Positions 11,042 to 23,991 of a DNA stretch of 55,765 nucleotides are shown one piece after another (position 1 is the first letter of the stretch; each line of letters starts with the position of its first letter). Both the position numbers and the translations under genes were made by a program. The stretch is from Lingula anatina (lineage: Eukaryota; Brachiopoda; Lingulata; Lingulida; Lingulidae): positions 658,493 through 714,257 of the forward strand of contig NW_019776168.1 of assembly GCF_001039355.2 (NCBI RefSeq), given 5' to 3'. The notes under the pieces are model-generated. The model did not search any database. It had not been told where the DNA came from and saw nothing but the letters and a program-made list of their open reading frames with translations.

Positions 11042-11869
11042 NNNNNNNNNNNNNNNNNNNNNNNNNNNNNNNNNNNNNNNNNNNNNNNNNNNNNNNNNNN
11101 NNNNNNNNNNNNNNNNNNNNNNNNNNNNNNNNNNNNNNNNNNNNNNNNNNNNNNNNNNNNNNNNNNNNNNNNNNNNNNNNNNNNNNNNNNNNNNNNNNNN
11201 NNNNNNNNNNNNNNNNNNNNNNNNNNNNNNNNNNNNNNNNNNNNNNNNNNNNNNNNNNNNNNNNNNNNNNNNNNNNNNNNNNNNNNNNNNNNNNNNNNNN
11301 NNNNNNNNNNNNNNNNNNNNNNNNNNNNNNNNNNNNNNNNNNNNNNNNNNNNNNNNNNNNNNNNNNNNNNNNNNNNNNNNNNNNNNNNNNNNNNNNNNNN
11401 NNNNNNNNNNNNNNNNNNNNNNNNNNNNNNNNNNNNNNNNNNNNNNNNNNNNNNNNNNNNNNNNNNNNNNNNNNNNNNNNNNNNNNNNNNNNNNNNNNNN
11501 NNNNNNNNNNNNNNNNNNNNNNNNNNNNNNNNNNNNNNNNNNNNNNNNNNNNNNNNNNNNNNNNNNNNNNNNNNNNNNNNNNNNNNNNNNNNNNNNNNNN
11601 NNNNNNNNNNNNNNNNNNNNNNNNNNNNNNNNNNNNNNNNNNNNNNNNNNNNNNNNNNNNNNNNNNNNNNNNNNNNNNNNNNNNNNNNNNNNNNNNNNNN
11701 NNNNNNNNNNNNNNNNNNNNNNNNNNNNNNNNNNNNNNNNNNNNNNNNNNNNNNNNNNNNNNNNNNNNNNNNNNNNNNNNNNNNNNNNNNNNNNNNNNNN
11801 NNNNNNNNNNNNNNNNNNNNNNNNNNNNNNNNNNNNNNNNNNNNNNNNNNNNNNNNNNNNNNNNNNNNN
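11042..11869. other. Assembly gap (828 N)
   Basis: Run of N. It is followed by a poly(A) stretch (11870-11887), suggesting a low-complexity or repeat-caused break. Open frames drawn across it are artefacts. Confidence 0.99.
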
Positions 11870-13179
11870 AAAAAAAAAAAAAAAAAATCTGAAGAAAAAA
11901 AAAATTAATCAATTTTTCTTGATATTTCAGTATGAATGATATACAAAATGGGCAGATAAAGAAATTTTAACAGAGTATGTTGTATGCATGCCAATGGAAT
12001 GGATTTTAATTCAAATTTAAATATCTAAGTAGTCAGGTTTTATTCTAGTTTTAATTAGTTTGATATTTGTGCGGTCTAATTGTAATTATATAGAAGCATT
12101 TAAAATTAAATTTGAATATTTCTTATTTTGAACACATCCCTTTACGCTAATGGGTCCACGTGTACGGGCACGTGTTCAGATGCAGGTGAAATAGCACCGA
12201 TGTGATATTAACTCATACGGCAGAAATGCACTGGATGCTAGTTACCGCAATTTGTTTTGTAACGCAAATAATGGGAGTAAAAATAAATGAAAAAAGTTAA
12301 GAAATGAAAAAAAAAAAAAAAAAGATTTAAGAGTAATTGTAATTCAAAGCTGCTTGGTCCCGGGTCCATCTAAACAAGTTGTCCCAGCAATGGATTATTG
12401 CAAAATCATGTTGGCAAATAAAAAATGGAAATTTACGCAAATGTAAGAAAACTTCTGAAATGATACCCCAAAATCGTAATTAAAAAAAAACGAGAACGTG
12501 CAAATGACATAACAACGTTTAATCAAAAGTAAACAAAACAAATTTGAACAATAATGAATCTAACTATAATCATATTCATATATGCTCATTGGTTTCAGAA
12601 AGAAATAAAACATGTTCTTGGTTTCTACATCGTTGAAACAAAAACTTAAAAGAATATATAATTATGATCGGTACATTTAAATCCAGAGAGAGATACTCAG
12701 GCAAACAACAGGTAGCCAATATAACAGGTAGCCAATGACACCTGGCTTAAAAAGCCACTCTACGTAATTTTCCTGCCAAAATGAATTTCTTGAGGTTCTC
12801 TCCAAGCTTTGAAATCCCCCACAGTCGTATTCATGGACTGCAATGCTTCTTATATTTCCCAATTCAGACTCAAAAGACAATAAAACACTTAAAACCCTAA
12901 AAATTTTTCTGAAGTATACCTTGTGTTATTATTATTATCTGAGTCTCCTTTAGAAGCCATTGCCAGTTTGCAACGTCTGTGTTATACACGGCACATGGCC
13001 GCCATACAACCCCCCCCCCCCCCCCCCCCCCCCCCCATTTTCTTGTGTAAAACCGAGTCACGATGTTACTTTGACTGAAACTAAATTATCAAATTTAAAA
13101 AGGAATAAAACCTCAAATGTAAGTGCAGGGACAGGTTAGCAGTAAATTCTATGCAGGAAAAAATTGTTCTTTATACCAG
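11870..13179. other. AT-rich intergenic DNA with C tract
   Basis: No gene supported. An uninterrupted C tract sits at 13010-13036. A minus-strand ATG at 12960 gives a 14-codon Asn-rich start ending at a GTATAC donor-like site (12918), with an open minus frame at 12677-12880, but no recognisable domain; see the rejected items. Confidence 0.55.
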
Positions 13180-13457
13180 GAAAATTCATTTTGGAAGGAA
13201 AAAATCCCGTTTGGTAAGCCTTTAATTATCTCTACTCTCTGATACATGCCTATCTAGATGTTACTTAACTCGGCTTAACTCCGTGCAATTTTGTAAGAGC
13301 TACCGTTGATTTGCCTCTCAGAAAAATTAATTTTGGAAGGAAAATCCCATATGGTGGACCTTTAATTATCTCTTCTCTCTGATACATGCCTATCTAGATG
13401 TTACTTAACTCGGCTTAAATCCGTGCAATTTTGTAACAGCTACCGTTGATTTGCGTC
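13180..13457. repeat. ~140-bp tandem duplication
   Basis: Units 13180-13319 and 13321-13457 share TTTTGGAAGGAAAA, then CTGATACATGCCTATCTAGA and GCTACCGTTGATTTGC, with a few substitutions. Noncoding. Confidence 0.88.
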
Positions 13458-14191
13458 AGCTGAGAGCAGCTTATCTCGGTTACAATATCCGTATCATAAT
13501 TAAACTGTCTACCTGCTGCTAATAATCTTGCTTGAATAAACCATCACAAACTAACTAAAACTAACTTAAGACTCTTGGCGCTGCCCAATGTCCGAAAATA
13601 TTGATAGAAAAATCGCACAGTTTTTGATTGACAAATCTCTATAGACAATTACAGGCTCTCTTTTGTGCTCTTTCTATATTGACATACACTGGCCCAGCCC
13701 TCTACCAAGGTCACATAGGGTTTTTTTCAATGACTTTTCACTTATATTTTTCCTATTATTCACCAGCTGTGCACGTTTCTTCTGTGCCAGATGAAGGTTT
13801 TTGCACAACAACTGAACAGGCCCCAGTTTCACATATCAACTTAAGTCAGTTCCCTGTCTAAGTTGACTAGGATTTCCATGAGAGGACTGTAACACTGTTT
13901 CTGATAGGGTAAGATGTGGGCATGTGACCATGTAACGTTGGTAATTAAAAGTATTTAACCAGGGAACCTGACCGAAGTTTTTTTTATGTGAAACCAGGTC
14001 TCTGCCGTGGCCTCTGGTCAACAGAATTAAAAGGTGAAGAGTAAAATGAACATAGGTATCTTTGCCTGAATACAAAACGAATGCAATAAATAAATAATGA
14101 TAATTAAATGAATACCTAATACCTAAAAAATAAATACCTAAATAATATCTAAAACTATCTTAACCTTCGTAACATATTACTATAAGTATGG

Positions 14192-14229
<38 letters not shown>

Positions 14230-16654
14230 AGCATTCTTCACAATTACATAATTCTATTAACAATATAAATTTAAAATATAACATTCCAAATCAACAATAA
14301 TTTAAACCAACAATAAATCCTTTATAATATAAGTACAGACTTAAGAGAAATAATATCACAATAATTTGACTAGACATTAATTACCCGCCCAAGAACCAAT
14401 TATTATACAAAAGCTTCCTATCGCTCATTTTCCCATTTCGTACTATTTTTCCTGGAGTTTTCATAAATTGAGCACAAAAAAGGAATGATACTCGCCTTTA
14501 ACCTTTTTGTTCATTTCAAAGCATGCAAAGTCAACTTCCAAGATCTTGTCAACAAACCGGCCAGTTTTAATAAGTTGTGGTAGTACTCTGGCTCTAAACT
14601 GAGCAGAGATTGACCTTTCTGCCGGCTTCAAATGAAGTTTTTTATGTGAAGTTTTTTTATGTAACATATTTTTCTACTGCTAAAGTTTCTTTATATTTAC
14701 TGTAGACCATTAATTTGGACTTCAGTTTGAATCTTTCTTGGTATAGTCACCTGATGTTCTCCATAGGTATTACGTACAAAATACAGAAAATTTCCATTTC
14801 CAAGTCAACCATTTGATATTTGATTTGTGTCAGTTTATTGCCGCTCATTTTAGAAGTCCAATTGGCTGCTGCGATCGTCCAAAGATCTGAAGACTAACAG
14901 GCCTAGCTATATCGTGGGGCCATGTGTGACGTGGCACCGCTGTATTGGCCCATCCACCTGTCCTCTTTTTCGGGCTTTTTCCTTTTAAACGAGGAAACAA
15001 ACGTCTTAGCATGACGCCACTTTTCTGTCCACGGGATAATAATGACGTTTTGTTGTTCTAATCCATGGGTTAAAAGCAGAGTTTCTTACATCTGCTGCAC
15101 TCAGTAAAATGTGGACATTTTCTGTCAGATGTCGACATTTAAGTCTGTCTCTGTAACTGAGTGTTACATGTGTAGAAGCGTGCCAGATAGGGAACAGGAA
15201 GTTGGTACGTTTGCGTACCGTAGGACACGTGCACCAAATTTGTGTCACGCCATCAGTTCCAATGATGATTACTGAACTGTGACTGCTTCAAAGGCAGCTA
15301 TGGTCCATCACCTTGCAAACGTCAGAACAGCCATGACGGTCACCAGGCATGATGTTTATATCTGGCTGTGCCCGTTACCACTGGGATTTGGTAAAATTGG
15401 GAGGGCAGATGGTTGCAAGTGGCTCAAAGTTGCAATACGGAAGATAAAAATATCATCCACATAAGTCACATATCGTGTATAAAAGGACACAGTAGAAAAT
15501 ATCTGACGGTATCTCGAGAGCACTGCAATCTTTATCTGTGTCTCGAGACTTCTGCGGTCTTTAGCGTTCTTTTGTTAATTGTAGTGTCAGAGTCTCTGTA
15601 GAATGATCCGGTATAGGTCCTATTAGCTAGGCACCCATTCTTGGTGCTTGAATGAATGAATGAATTCCCTTTTGTACGTATATACATTACAGTGCAGTTA
15701 GGCCCGTGGCGCTGTAACAAGTGTCTTTTCTCATATCTTAGTCAATGCATAATTTCGTTCCTTTTTTTGAAGAATAAAATTTGTTGGTCCTATCTTTACT
15801 GACATCAACTTCACAAAGCGTTACAATGATTAAATGGACATCTCCACATTACAACAATTATGCACCATAAGTATAGCATACGTCTGGTGGATAAAAATGC
15901 ACCAAACTTACGATGCTAGTATATCCCATATAATTCTATGTAATGCATGCTATCATCTTTGTCTCTGAAAAGCTTAAGTCAATTGCTTTTGAACATTATA
16001 TTATGTTGTGCCCAATAAAAATTCCTAGTTCAAAGATACTTTCTGAGACACTCATAAAAGAGCATCATTTGTAATCTCCAACAAAAGATAATAAACTGCT
16101 GGCATACGCCTTTCATTTATCTCTCTCTTATTAATCCAACAACAGGTTTTTTTCTCTAAGAGCTTACGCGTTTTATTGATATTGAGCGATTAACATTTAA
16201 ACGCTTGATCAAATTGATATTTACCAAATAAAAATAACGCAATTTAATTTATTATATCTAAAGATTAAATATTAAACAACTCTAAGTAAACTTAACTACT
16301 TGTTTGTGTAAATGTATTCAAAATATCGCAATATTCTATCATCAACGTTAAAATTCATTTTATGAACGTTCTAATATATATTGCTACTATGATATGTATG
16401 TAAATCTAAACTGCATCAAAAATGTCAACAATAATAACGACTGAAACACCAAACCTAATAAAACACCGATATCTAGTTCTTTATCGTTTCTAATTACAGA
16501 CGTATATAATGCCGTTTGGATTCTTTTAAATATTAGAAAGACTTTCGCACCTTAGTACACCTTTAGATCTGACTGTCAGCGTATGTGCTTCATAAATATA
16601 TTATTCAATAAATAATGTGTATTTTATCTACACTAATTTAAATAAACAAGACTT
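13458..16654. other. Intergenic, no gene seen
   Basis: Contains a (GT)n run at 14193-14227 and scattered short open frames without domain, splice or codon signal. Nothing else is supported. Confidence 0.6.
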
Positions 16655-16660
16655 TAAATA

Positions 16661-17325
16661 CACAATATTTATTGTGAACAGAAGCACATGATCATCATTA
16701 TCATAATGCTTGCTTAATTTAATAAAAAATGAACGATCCGCTTTCTTTGCGGTTAAAAAAAAATTTCAATCATAAAATGATCGCTCATTGCCGCATTTTT
16801 TCCTGCGAATAGCGATCTGAGATGTCATTATACTGACAGCGAGCAAAATATAATTGAACAAAGGGCCCATGAGAACGGACTTCGTGTCCTTTTTGTTTTC
16901 TTTGAAGTTCAGTGCCCATTTCAACATTGTATTCAAAGCAGTTATTTCATTCTTTGAATTTTGTTTCGCCAGACAATACTTATTGTCACGACTTCAGATT
17001 AAAAGCTTTCTAGCTCAATGTTTTATCTTTAATAGCAAGAATAGTGTTCTAATTTGAATTAAATAAAACACAGGAAAAGAGATGCTGAATTAAGCCTGCA
17101 CAATTGCATTTCAATACACTGAAAATTATTTTTCTGTTAACGGGCCTAAATTAAAAAAATTACGCAAATTTACAGGACACAAAATTGTCTTCACAGTGGC
17201 ACCGTTCACCCTCTAAAATTCCAATTTTTGGGTCCTTCTGCAGGCCCCAAACACCCGCGCCAAGGGCCTTGCATCCGCGGACCCCCCCCCCCCCCTTCAA
17301 ATAATCCTTGTTCCGCCCCTGTATT
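16661..17325. repeat. Array unit that has lost its GPCR gene
   Basis: Repeats the block normally downstream of the GPCR (through TTTTATCTTTAATAG at about 17036). It then joins directly to sequence normally found after the hairpin (GTGTTCTAATTT at 17044). The GPCR, promoter and hairpin are missing between them. A second copy of the same block starts at about 17331 and leads into GPCR copy 1. Confidence 0.75.
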
Positions 17326-17944
17326 CACAATATTTATTGTGAACAATATCTCTCATCAGGAAGCACATGATCATCATAATCATAATGCTTGCTTAATTTA
17401 ATAAAAAATGAACGATCCGCTTTCTTTGCGGTTAAAAAAAAAATCAATAATAAAATGGTCGCTCATTGCCGCATTTTTTCCTGCGAATAGCGTTCTGAGA
17501 TGTCATAATACTGACAGAGAGCAAATATAATTGTACAAAGGCCCCATGACAACGGACTTCGTGTCCTTTTTGTTTTCTTTGAAGTTCAGGGCCCATTTCA
17601 AAATTGTATTTAAAGCAGTTACTTCATTCTTTGAATTTTGTTTCGCCAGACAATACTTATTGTCACGACTTCAGATTAAAAGCTTTCTTGCTCAATGTTT
17701 TAACTTTAATAGTTAGATCGTTAACAGTTATTATTAAATAATAAAATTAGGGTCCAAATTTTGCGCATTTTCAATTTGATTCAAATGACCCGCTTTCTTT
17801 TACTCCAATTTCTTGTATAAAATTTCAAAAGTTAGTAGGGTTATTCAAAGTTGTAATTTCAATATCGGTGGGTTAATTAGAATCTGCCTCTCTCTTGATT
17901 AAGATATTCACAAGGAAGCGTCTTTGAACACTTTGGCTTAAAAT

Positions 17945-18994
17945 CTAAGTGTTTGTTTCACCTGGGAGTATGCACCTACAGCAACACATTGATTTTAGAG
18001 TACGTTGAAACGTTTTACCGAACAATCCATAAATGAAAAAATTCACAGAGGAGTTTAGCACTGCTAAGAGGTTTACCACTTGGAAAGATAGAGGCATGTT
18101 CCTTTTCATATTCTGTGGCAGTGCTTCTGGATATAATCCAATAATAAAAGAACAACAATACACTAGATGGAGTACCAGTGAAGAGATGGCGATCAAAATA
18201 GCAATTTTTGTCATTTCTTTGTGAATGGATAATTTTTGCACGGAAAGCGCTTCACGGCGTTTAGATAGTTCACGCAGTCTGCGTATTATTCGCACATTGC
18301 ATTTCGTTATGATTGAAAAAGGGTACAAAAAATAAAAAAGAGCGTGAAAAGCAAGCCAGTAGATCTTATGCTCGGGAAAACGGACAACGGGTGGTTTGAA
18401 GCAAAATGGATAGGTCTTGTTCAACGAACATGACTGAAATCCAAATGCAACGACGAAGAAATACTTCGGTATAGCGCTAATGAAAGAGCCAATGACAAGG
18501 ACAACTACCCATCCCACCCATGATTTTAGTGATGAGGTATTCAGGAGCTGTGAAACTGACGAGCAAATCAGACGGTAGCGGTCGATGGTAACAAGAACGC
18601 ACATCCAAATCGGTATAAGAGCGAGACAGTTGTTGAGTGACCAAAGCACTCGTGTATGTTTCGCAATAAAGGGAAGGGTCCCTGGTATTAGCTCAATGTA
18701 GGAGAATATGGACGGAATGCTGATAAAGAAAGTTTGTGAAAGTAGATACAAATTATCAGAAACCGCCAAGCAACTGAGCAAAAAGGTCGATGAATTCTGA
18801 ATCTTAAAATTTCGAAACACGACAAAAGACATCGTGTTCAAAATGAGACCAACCACAGCTATGAAGAAAGTCAAAACTCCACCAACAAAATGAACGAGCC
18901 CTTTGTAATCTACATTATCATCCAATCCCCCCTCTACCCCAGTATTATTTGACCTGATATTTGGAAAATCTACCGTCGACTCAGTCTCATTCAT
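17945..18994 (-). CDS. Class A peptide-type GPCR, copy 1
   Basis: Single-exon, 349 aa, ATG at 18994-18992. N-glycosylation sequons at N2 and N16. TM1 ~33-60 with GLILN (N53); TM2 with LAVSD (D80); TM3 ending in DRY (138-140); TM4 with W159/W162; TM5 with YP (P225); TM6 ~258-286; TM7 with NSSVNFFIY (314-322); then a Cys-rich juxtamembrane tail (CCCRC, 337-341) likely palmitoylated. The NSSVNFFIYGLFGKTF end resembles FMRFamide/neuropeptide receptors of protostomes, so the role inferred is a plasma-membrane peptide receptor; the ligand is unknown. It lacks Cys at 3.25 (Thr114) but has two Cys in extracellular loop 2 (C189, C198), and has no CWxP in TM6. A CAG-to-TAG change ends the protein before the QNLS found in the other copies. 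Confidence 0.9.
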   Translation of the reverse strand: MNETESTVDFPNIRSNNTGVEGGLDDNVDYKGLVHFVGGVLTFFIAVVGLILNTMSFVVFRNFKIQNSSTFLLSCLAVSDNLYLLSQTFFISIPSIFSYIELIPGTLPFIAKHTRVLWSLNNCLALIPIWMCVLVTIDRYRLICSSVSQLLNTSSLKSWVGWVVVLVIGSFISAIPKYFFVVAFGFQSCSLNKTYPFCFKPPVVRFPEHKIYWLAFHALFYFLYPFSIITKCNVRIIRRLRELSKRREALSVQKLSIHKEMTKIAILIAISSLVLHLVYCCSFIIGLYPEALPQNMKRNMPLSFQVVNLLAVLNSSVNFFIYGLFGKTFQRTLKSMCCCRCILPGETNT

Positions 18995-19093
18995 ATTTTA
19001 AATCTGTCCTGCTTACCTCTGTGTATCAGCTAACCCCAGGTGCTCGTTCATGTACAAAAAGCAAGTGAACGAAATTTGAAATTATCATGTTTA

Positions 19094-19107
19094 TATGGAC
19101 GTCCATA
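19094..19107 (-). promoter_or_regulatory. Promoter palindrome of GPCR copy 1
   Basis: TATGGACGTCCATA, perfect 14-bp palindrome with a CRE-like GACGTC core. It overlaps a TATA-like CATATAAA on the gene strand and lies 100 bp before the ATG. Conserved in all five copies. Confidence 0.6.
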
Positions 19108-21915
19108 CAACGAATTCATTATTTACGCCTTAGGTGTCGTCCAGCAATCTTACCAAAATCTTCATAAGGGAAATTATGATGCGCTACATAATCCCGTCAT
19201 GCTGTCAATTGGCAGGACTTCTTCGTCTCAAAAAGCGCCTTACTGCTCATATAATCAACTGACAGTTATTAAAACAGGAGAAGATCTGCATTATTAAAAT
19301 CCCTGCATGTGACAGCCTTAGAAATCTAGATGACATATACAGACAAGAACGGGGGCACGCCTCAGACAAAAGTTTTAAGTTGAACGATTTACCCACAATG
19401 AATAAAGTTCGCATATTTAGACGGATTAGGTTATTGGGAGCACTGTCAGTGAATACACTGACAAGACGGCCACACCTTGACCAAGGGGTGCAGTCGAAAG
19501 ACTACGGTTATTTGTGAAACGCATCATAATTGATAAGTATACTGACAGTCAATGAAAACGCATCAGAAAACTTTCTTGTATTTTTCACCGAGAATCGACT
19601 CCAACCATTTAAACGGGTACAAATGCACTTGTTTGGTCATAAGAGAGTTGGATGACCACTCGGATGTTTAAAATTTCCGCTTCAGTGATTTTGGGACCAG
19701 CTGTTACAAAATCATGTGCTTTTCCTGTCCCGTGATTGATGTGAATTAATCAGGTTCAATACGTGGTGATTAATTAAGCCTATTTAAGGTAGTCACCAAA
19801 TCCAGTGTGACACATGACAAAAAAGTTCAATGATGCCACGTCTGACACTGAATGAGTGACTGCGGGCCCTGGGGATGCTGGAGGCTGGGCGGAACCAAAG
19901 AGATTTGATTACCTGACCTTGCATTTTAATGATTTTTTTCTGACCTTTATTTCACCTTGTGTGACTGGATAATGAGTCATATTTCACACGTAAACTGTTA
20001 TTTTCTTAATGTGCCAAAGGAACAAAAATATTATTTGATAAATAAATGACGCTTTTTCATTGATTGTCAGTATATTTTCAGCAGTTTTAGCTGGTATTGA
20101 CATGATGCGTCGTGAGGCGAAAGCTGGTGATATTTCCTGATTACTTCGATCTTTAATGCTACCACACCTGCGGACTGAATGATCCACCTGCATTGATTTT
20201 CATCATCAAGCATCTAGTTTTTGCCACCAAGCCTTTCCCATAATACTTGATTTTTTATCTCTCTTATCCTATATATCAAGCATGATATAAAATTTGTACC
20301 CTACTCGCGATTCCCCTTTATATACAGCAATTTTATTTTTTCCCGGTAATTCTTTGGTAGAAGTAAAAGAAACCAGTAGAAATGGGATTTATTTGTCTGG
20401 TACAACCATTGCTTTGCCTTCACATTATCCGCTGTTTCGGCTCTCAAACCTAGATGTAATTGTTCACTAGTAATTCAGTAGGAGCATGAATCCGGTCATC
20501 ACAAAATGTAATAACCAACAGTTGCAGTCATGTAAGGGAGGTTTTCTACTGGATTCAAGCCCATGCCTGTTGGCAGGTAACCAAGAGCTGATAGATTGTA
20601 TAAACAATCAACAAACAAACGAAAATGAGTAAATAAAGACGACTTTATCTGAAAAACACTAACCACACATGTCCACCATTTCTTCTTTGTAATGGTGTCA
20701 AGTCTTTCTAAGAAAAGAAAATCGCCCATGTTTAGTTGATGTTGAACAATCCACATGTTGTTGACCTTCTGGCCTCTAACAACATAAAAACAAGCAAGAA
20801 TGAACTATTTTTAAAATCCCTGCGAAAATTTAAACACTTTAGCTTGAGGCTCTGTACGCATTCCTTATTTTGATTGTCCCCAAATCGGTAAACTATACAG
20901 CCAAACATATATGAACAGCTGTACACAAGGCATTTGGTGCAAAAAACGTATAATCACCGCTAAATTTTAATTACATGTATGTGACGCAGGTAAAGGTGGA
21001 GATTTTGAAGGTATCGTTAGTATAGGGTCCCCAGGCACTTTGGCGGTCTAAAAATTTAATCACACATTGAAAATGCCAACATGTGAAAAAACAGCATAAC
21101 TTCGTGAATATTAATCTTATCAGGCTGGTTTTTGAACTCAAGCTGTCTTTTAGCCTCACAAATCATTTCTGTAAACTTGAGAATTATGGGCACATGTAGT
21201 ATACCACTGCTTAGACTGTAGTGCCGTTTTGTTCCTCATACTTACATGGCCAAACGTCCTGAAACAATCTATAAGTTTTGGAAAGGAAAACGAAAGTTTC
21301 CATTAATAACTAAAAATTAACTGGGTATTTTTTTTTTAACACAGAATAATGCAAGATACACGTGTTCCACCGGGATATAAGCCATAATGAGATTATCCAA
21401 GATGCAGTGCCAAATAATAGTGTTCCATGAATCACACATCAGCGTTATCCTCTACCAGGGCCGCAGTTATTATTATGTGGACATTTTTGGCATTTTTAGC
21501 GAGAAAATATAATTGCACAAAGGCCCCATGTAAACGGTCTTCTTGTCCTTTTTTGTTTTCTTTGTTCACTGTCCATTTCAACATTGTATTCAAAGCAGTT
21601 GCACAACTTTATTCTTTGAATTTTGTTCCGGCAGCCAAATATTCATTGTTACGACTTCAGATAAAAAGTTTTCTTGCTTAATGTTTTATCTTTTATAAAA
21701 AGGTCGTTAACGGTTATTGAAATATTAAAATTAGGGCCTACATTTTGTGCATTTTTAATTTGATTCAAATGATTCACTTTCTTTTACTTCAATTGTAAAA
21801 ATTCAAAGTTGAAAAAATTCAAAAGTTAGTAGGGCTATTCAAAGTTGTAATTTCAATATCGGTGGGTTAATTCGAATCTGCCTTTCTCTTGATTAAGAAG
21901 GCGTCTTTGAACACT
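19108..21915. other. Spacer between GPCR copies 1 and 2
   Basis: Diverged array sequence plus about 1 kb not seen in other units (about 19400-20480). The hairpin's left arm remains at 21449, but the right arm is missing. Minus-strand open frames here (for example 20499-20756) have no motif. Confidence 0.6.
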
Positions 21916-22971
21916 TTAGCTTAAATTCTGAGTGTTTGTTTCACCTGGGAATATGCACCTACAGCAACACATTGATTTTAGAGTACGTCGAAACGTTTTA
22001 CCGAACAATCCATAAATGAAAAAATTCACAGAAGAGTTTAGCACTGCTAAGAGGTTTACCACTTGGAACGATAGCGTCATGTTCCTTTTCATATTCTGTG
22101 GCAATGCTTCCGGATAGAAGCCAATAATAAAAGAGCAACAATACACTAGATGGAAAACTAGAGAAGAGACGGCGATCAAAATAGCTATTTTTGTCATTTC
22201 TTTGTGAATGGACAATTTTTGCACGGAAAGCTCTTCACGGCGTTTAGATAGTTCACGCAATGTGCGTATTATACGTGCATTGCATATCGTCATAAATGAA
22301 AAAGGAAAAAGAAAATAAAAAAGAGCGTGAAAAGCAAGATAAGTGATCCTTTGCTCAGGAAAACGGACAACGGGTGGTTTGAAGCAAAATGGATAGGTCT
22401 TGTTCAACGAACACGTCTGAAATCCAATGGAAACAACGGAGAAATACTTCGGTATAGTGCTAATGAAGGAGCCAATGACCAGGGCTACTACCCACCCAAC
22501 CCATGACTTCAGTGATGATCTCGATATATTCAGGAGCTGTGAAACTGACGAGCAAATCAGACGGTAGCGGTCAACGGTAACAAGAACGCACATCCAAATC
22601 GGTATAAGAGCGAGCCAGTTGTTGAGTGACCAAAGCACTCGTGTATGTTTCGCAATAAGGGGAAGGGTCCTTGGTATTAGCTCTATGTAGGAGAATATGG
22701 ACGGGATGCTGACAAAAAAAGTTTGTGAAAGGAGAAACAAATTATCAGCAACTGCCAAGCAACTGAGCAAAAAAGTCGATGATTTCTGGATCTTAAAATT
22801 TCGAAACACGACAAAAGACATGATGTTCAAAGCAAGACCAACCACAGCTATGAAGAAAGCCAAAACTCCACCAACAAAATGAACAAGCACTTTGTCATCC
22901 AATCCCCCCTCTACCCCAGTATTATTTGACCTGATATTTGGAAAATCTACCGTCGACTCAGTCTCATTCAT
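21916..22971 (-). CDS. Class A peptide-type GPCR, copy 2
   Basis: Single exon, 351 aa, ATG at 22971-22969, closely similar to copy 1 over its whole length. Relative to copies 1, 3 and 4 the N-terminus lacks four residues (GLDDKV instead of GLDDNVDYKV). All landmarks are present: LAVAD in TM2, VDRY in TM3, two loop-2 Cys (TCSLNKTYPFC), NSSVNFFIYG in TM7, CCCRC tail, ending QNLS. Open and apparently functional. Ligand unknown. Confidence 0.9.
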   Translation of the reverse strand: MNETESTVDFPNIRSNNTGVEGGLDDKVLVHFVGGVLAFFIAVVGLALNIMSFVVFRNFKIQKSSTFLLSCLAVADNLFLLSQTFFVSIPSIFSYIELIPRTLPLIAKHTRVLWSLNNWLALIPIWMCVLVTVDRYRLICSSVSQLLNISRSSLKSWVGWVVALVIGSFISTIPKYFSVVSIGFQTCSLNKTYPFCFKPPVVRFPEQRITYLAFHALFYFLFPFSFMTICNARIIRTLRELSKRREELSVQKLSIHKEMTKIAILIAVSSLVFHLVYCCSFIIGFYPEALPQNMKRNMTLSFQVVNLLAVLNSSVNFFIYGLFGKTFRRTLKSMCCCRCIFPGETNTQNLS

Positions 22972-23070
22972 ATTTTAAAGCTGTTCTGCTTACCTCTGTG
23001 TCTCAGCTAACCCCAGGTACTCGTTCATGTACAAGAAGCAAGTGAACGAAATTTGAAAGCATCATACTTA

Positions 23071-23084
23071 TATGGACGTCCATA
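23071..23084 (-). promoter_or_regulatory. Promoter palindrome of GPCR copy 2
   Basis: TATGGACGTCCATA with adjoining TATAAG on the gene strand, 100 bp before the ATG. Confidence 0.6.
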
Positions 23085-23914
23085 CAACGTCTTCGTTATT
23101 TACGCCTTAGGTGTCATCGAGCAATCATGCCTAAATAGTCATTTTGGCTTTTAATTAAGGTAATTATTGTGTGCTACATGCTGTCGTTTCACTGAATTTC
23201 TTCGTCTAAAAAAAGCGCCTTACTGTTTCTATAATTTATATTGCTGACGTTAATTGTAACAGAGGAAGAGCTGGAATATTGTAAGCTACGTGAGAGCATT
23301 GGAATTATGGAAAATTTATACGTCACACCAGTACAGTGGCTCGTCTCAGACAAAGGTTTCCAGTTTCCACATTTCCTCTGTGTAGGCTAATGATGATACT
23401 AAGTCTGTCCAAGAAATGAAAATATCCCATGATTAGCTGCTGTATAATAATCCACATTACGTAGATCTTCTCGCCTCTAACAACAAAAAAACAAGAAAGA
23501 AAATGTTAAGAACAACTTTTCAACAAACAAATGCAAACTTATATCTGGTGCAAGAATGAAGTACGTTTAAAAATTCCTGTTGAAAAAAATTTGGTTTGGC
23601 CTGATACTCTGTACACATCCTTTATTCTATCACAGAGCTAGGAGAAATATTCTCTACAAAGTTGCTTTCAGGTTAATAAAAAAAAAACAGCCACTTTCTT
23701 GACGTTGTGAAATTTAGTCACGTTACACAAGCACGTGATCAAATTGTGTACGTTATACATCGCTGCTTTTTCTTCAAATTGCAAGTTAACTGGGTATTTT
23801 AAAACACAAACAAATAGTGCGCGATACGCGTGTTCCACAGGGATATAGACCTACACGACAATATTTAAGTGGCAGTGCCAAGTAAGTGTTCCATGAATCA
23901 CACATCAGCATTAT

Positions 23915-23991
23915 CCTCTACCAGGGCCGCGGTTATTATTATGTGGACATTGAATATCTAGTGAAAAATCAATATGTGGCCCTGGTAGAGG
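23915..23991. repeat. Array hairpin, CCTCTACCAGGGCC arms
   Basis: Perfect 14-bp inverted arms around a ~49-bp spacer ending in GTGAAAAATCAATATGT. Similar hairpins lie at 26804-26926, 29784-29906 and 33659-33735. Confidence 0.8.

Noticed and set aside
10894-11912. Open frames of about 300 codons on both strands across the N run
   Set aside because: They consist almost wholly of N and flanking homopolymer; no protein is shown.
12677-12960. Possible minus-strand two-exon gene (MASKGDSDNNNN start, donor at 12918, open frame 12677-12880)
   Set aside because: The obvious acceptor leads to an early stop in the frame set by exon 1, and no domain is recognised.
18033-18224. Plus-strand ORFs antisense to the GPCR genes (also at 22697 and 25341)
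   Set aside because: Shadows of the receptor coding strand; no independent features.
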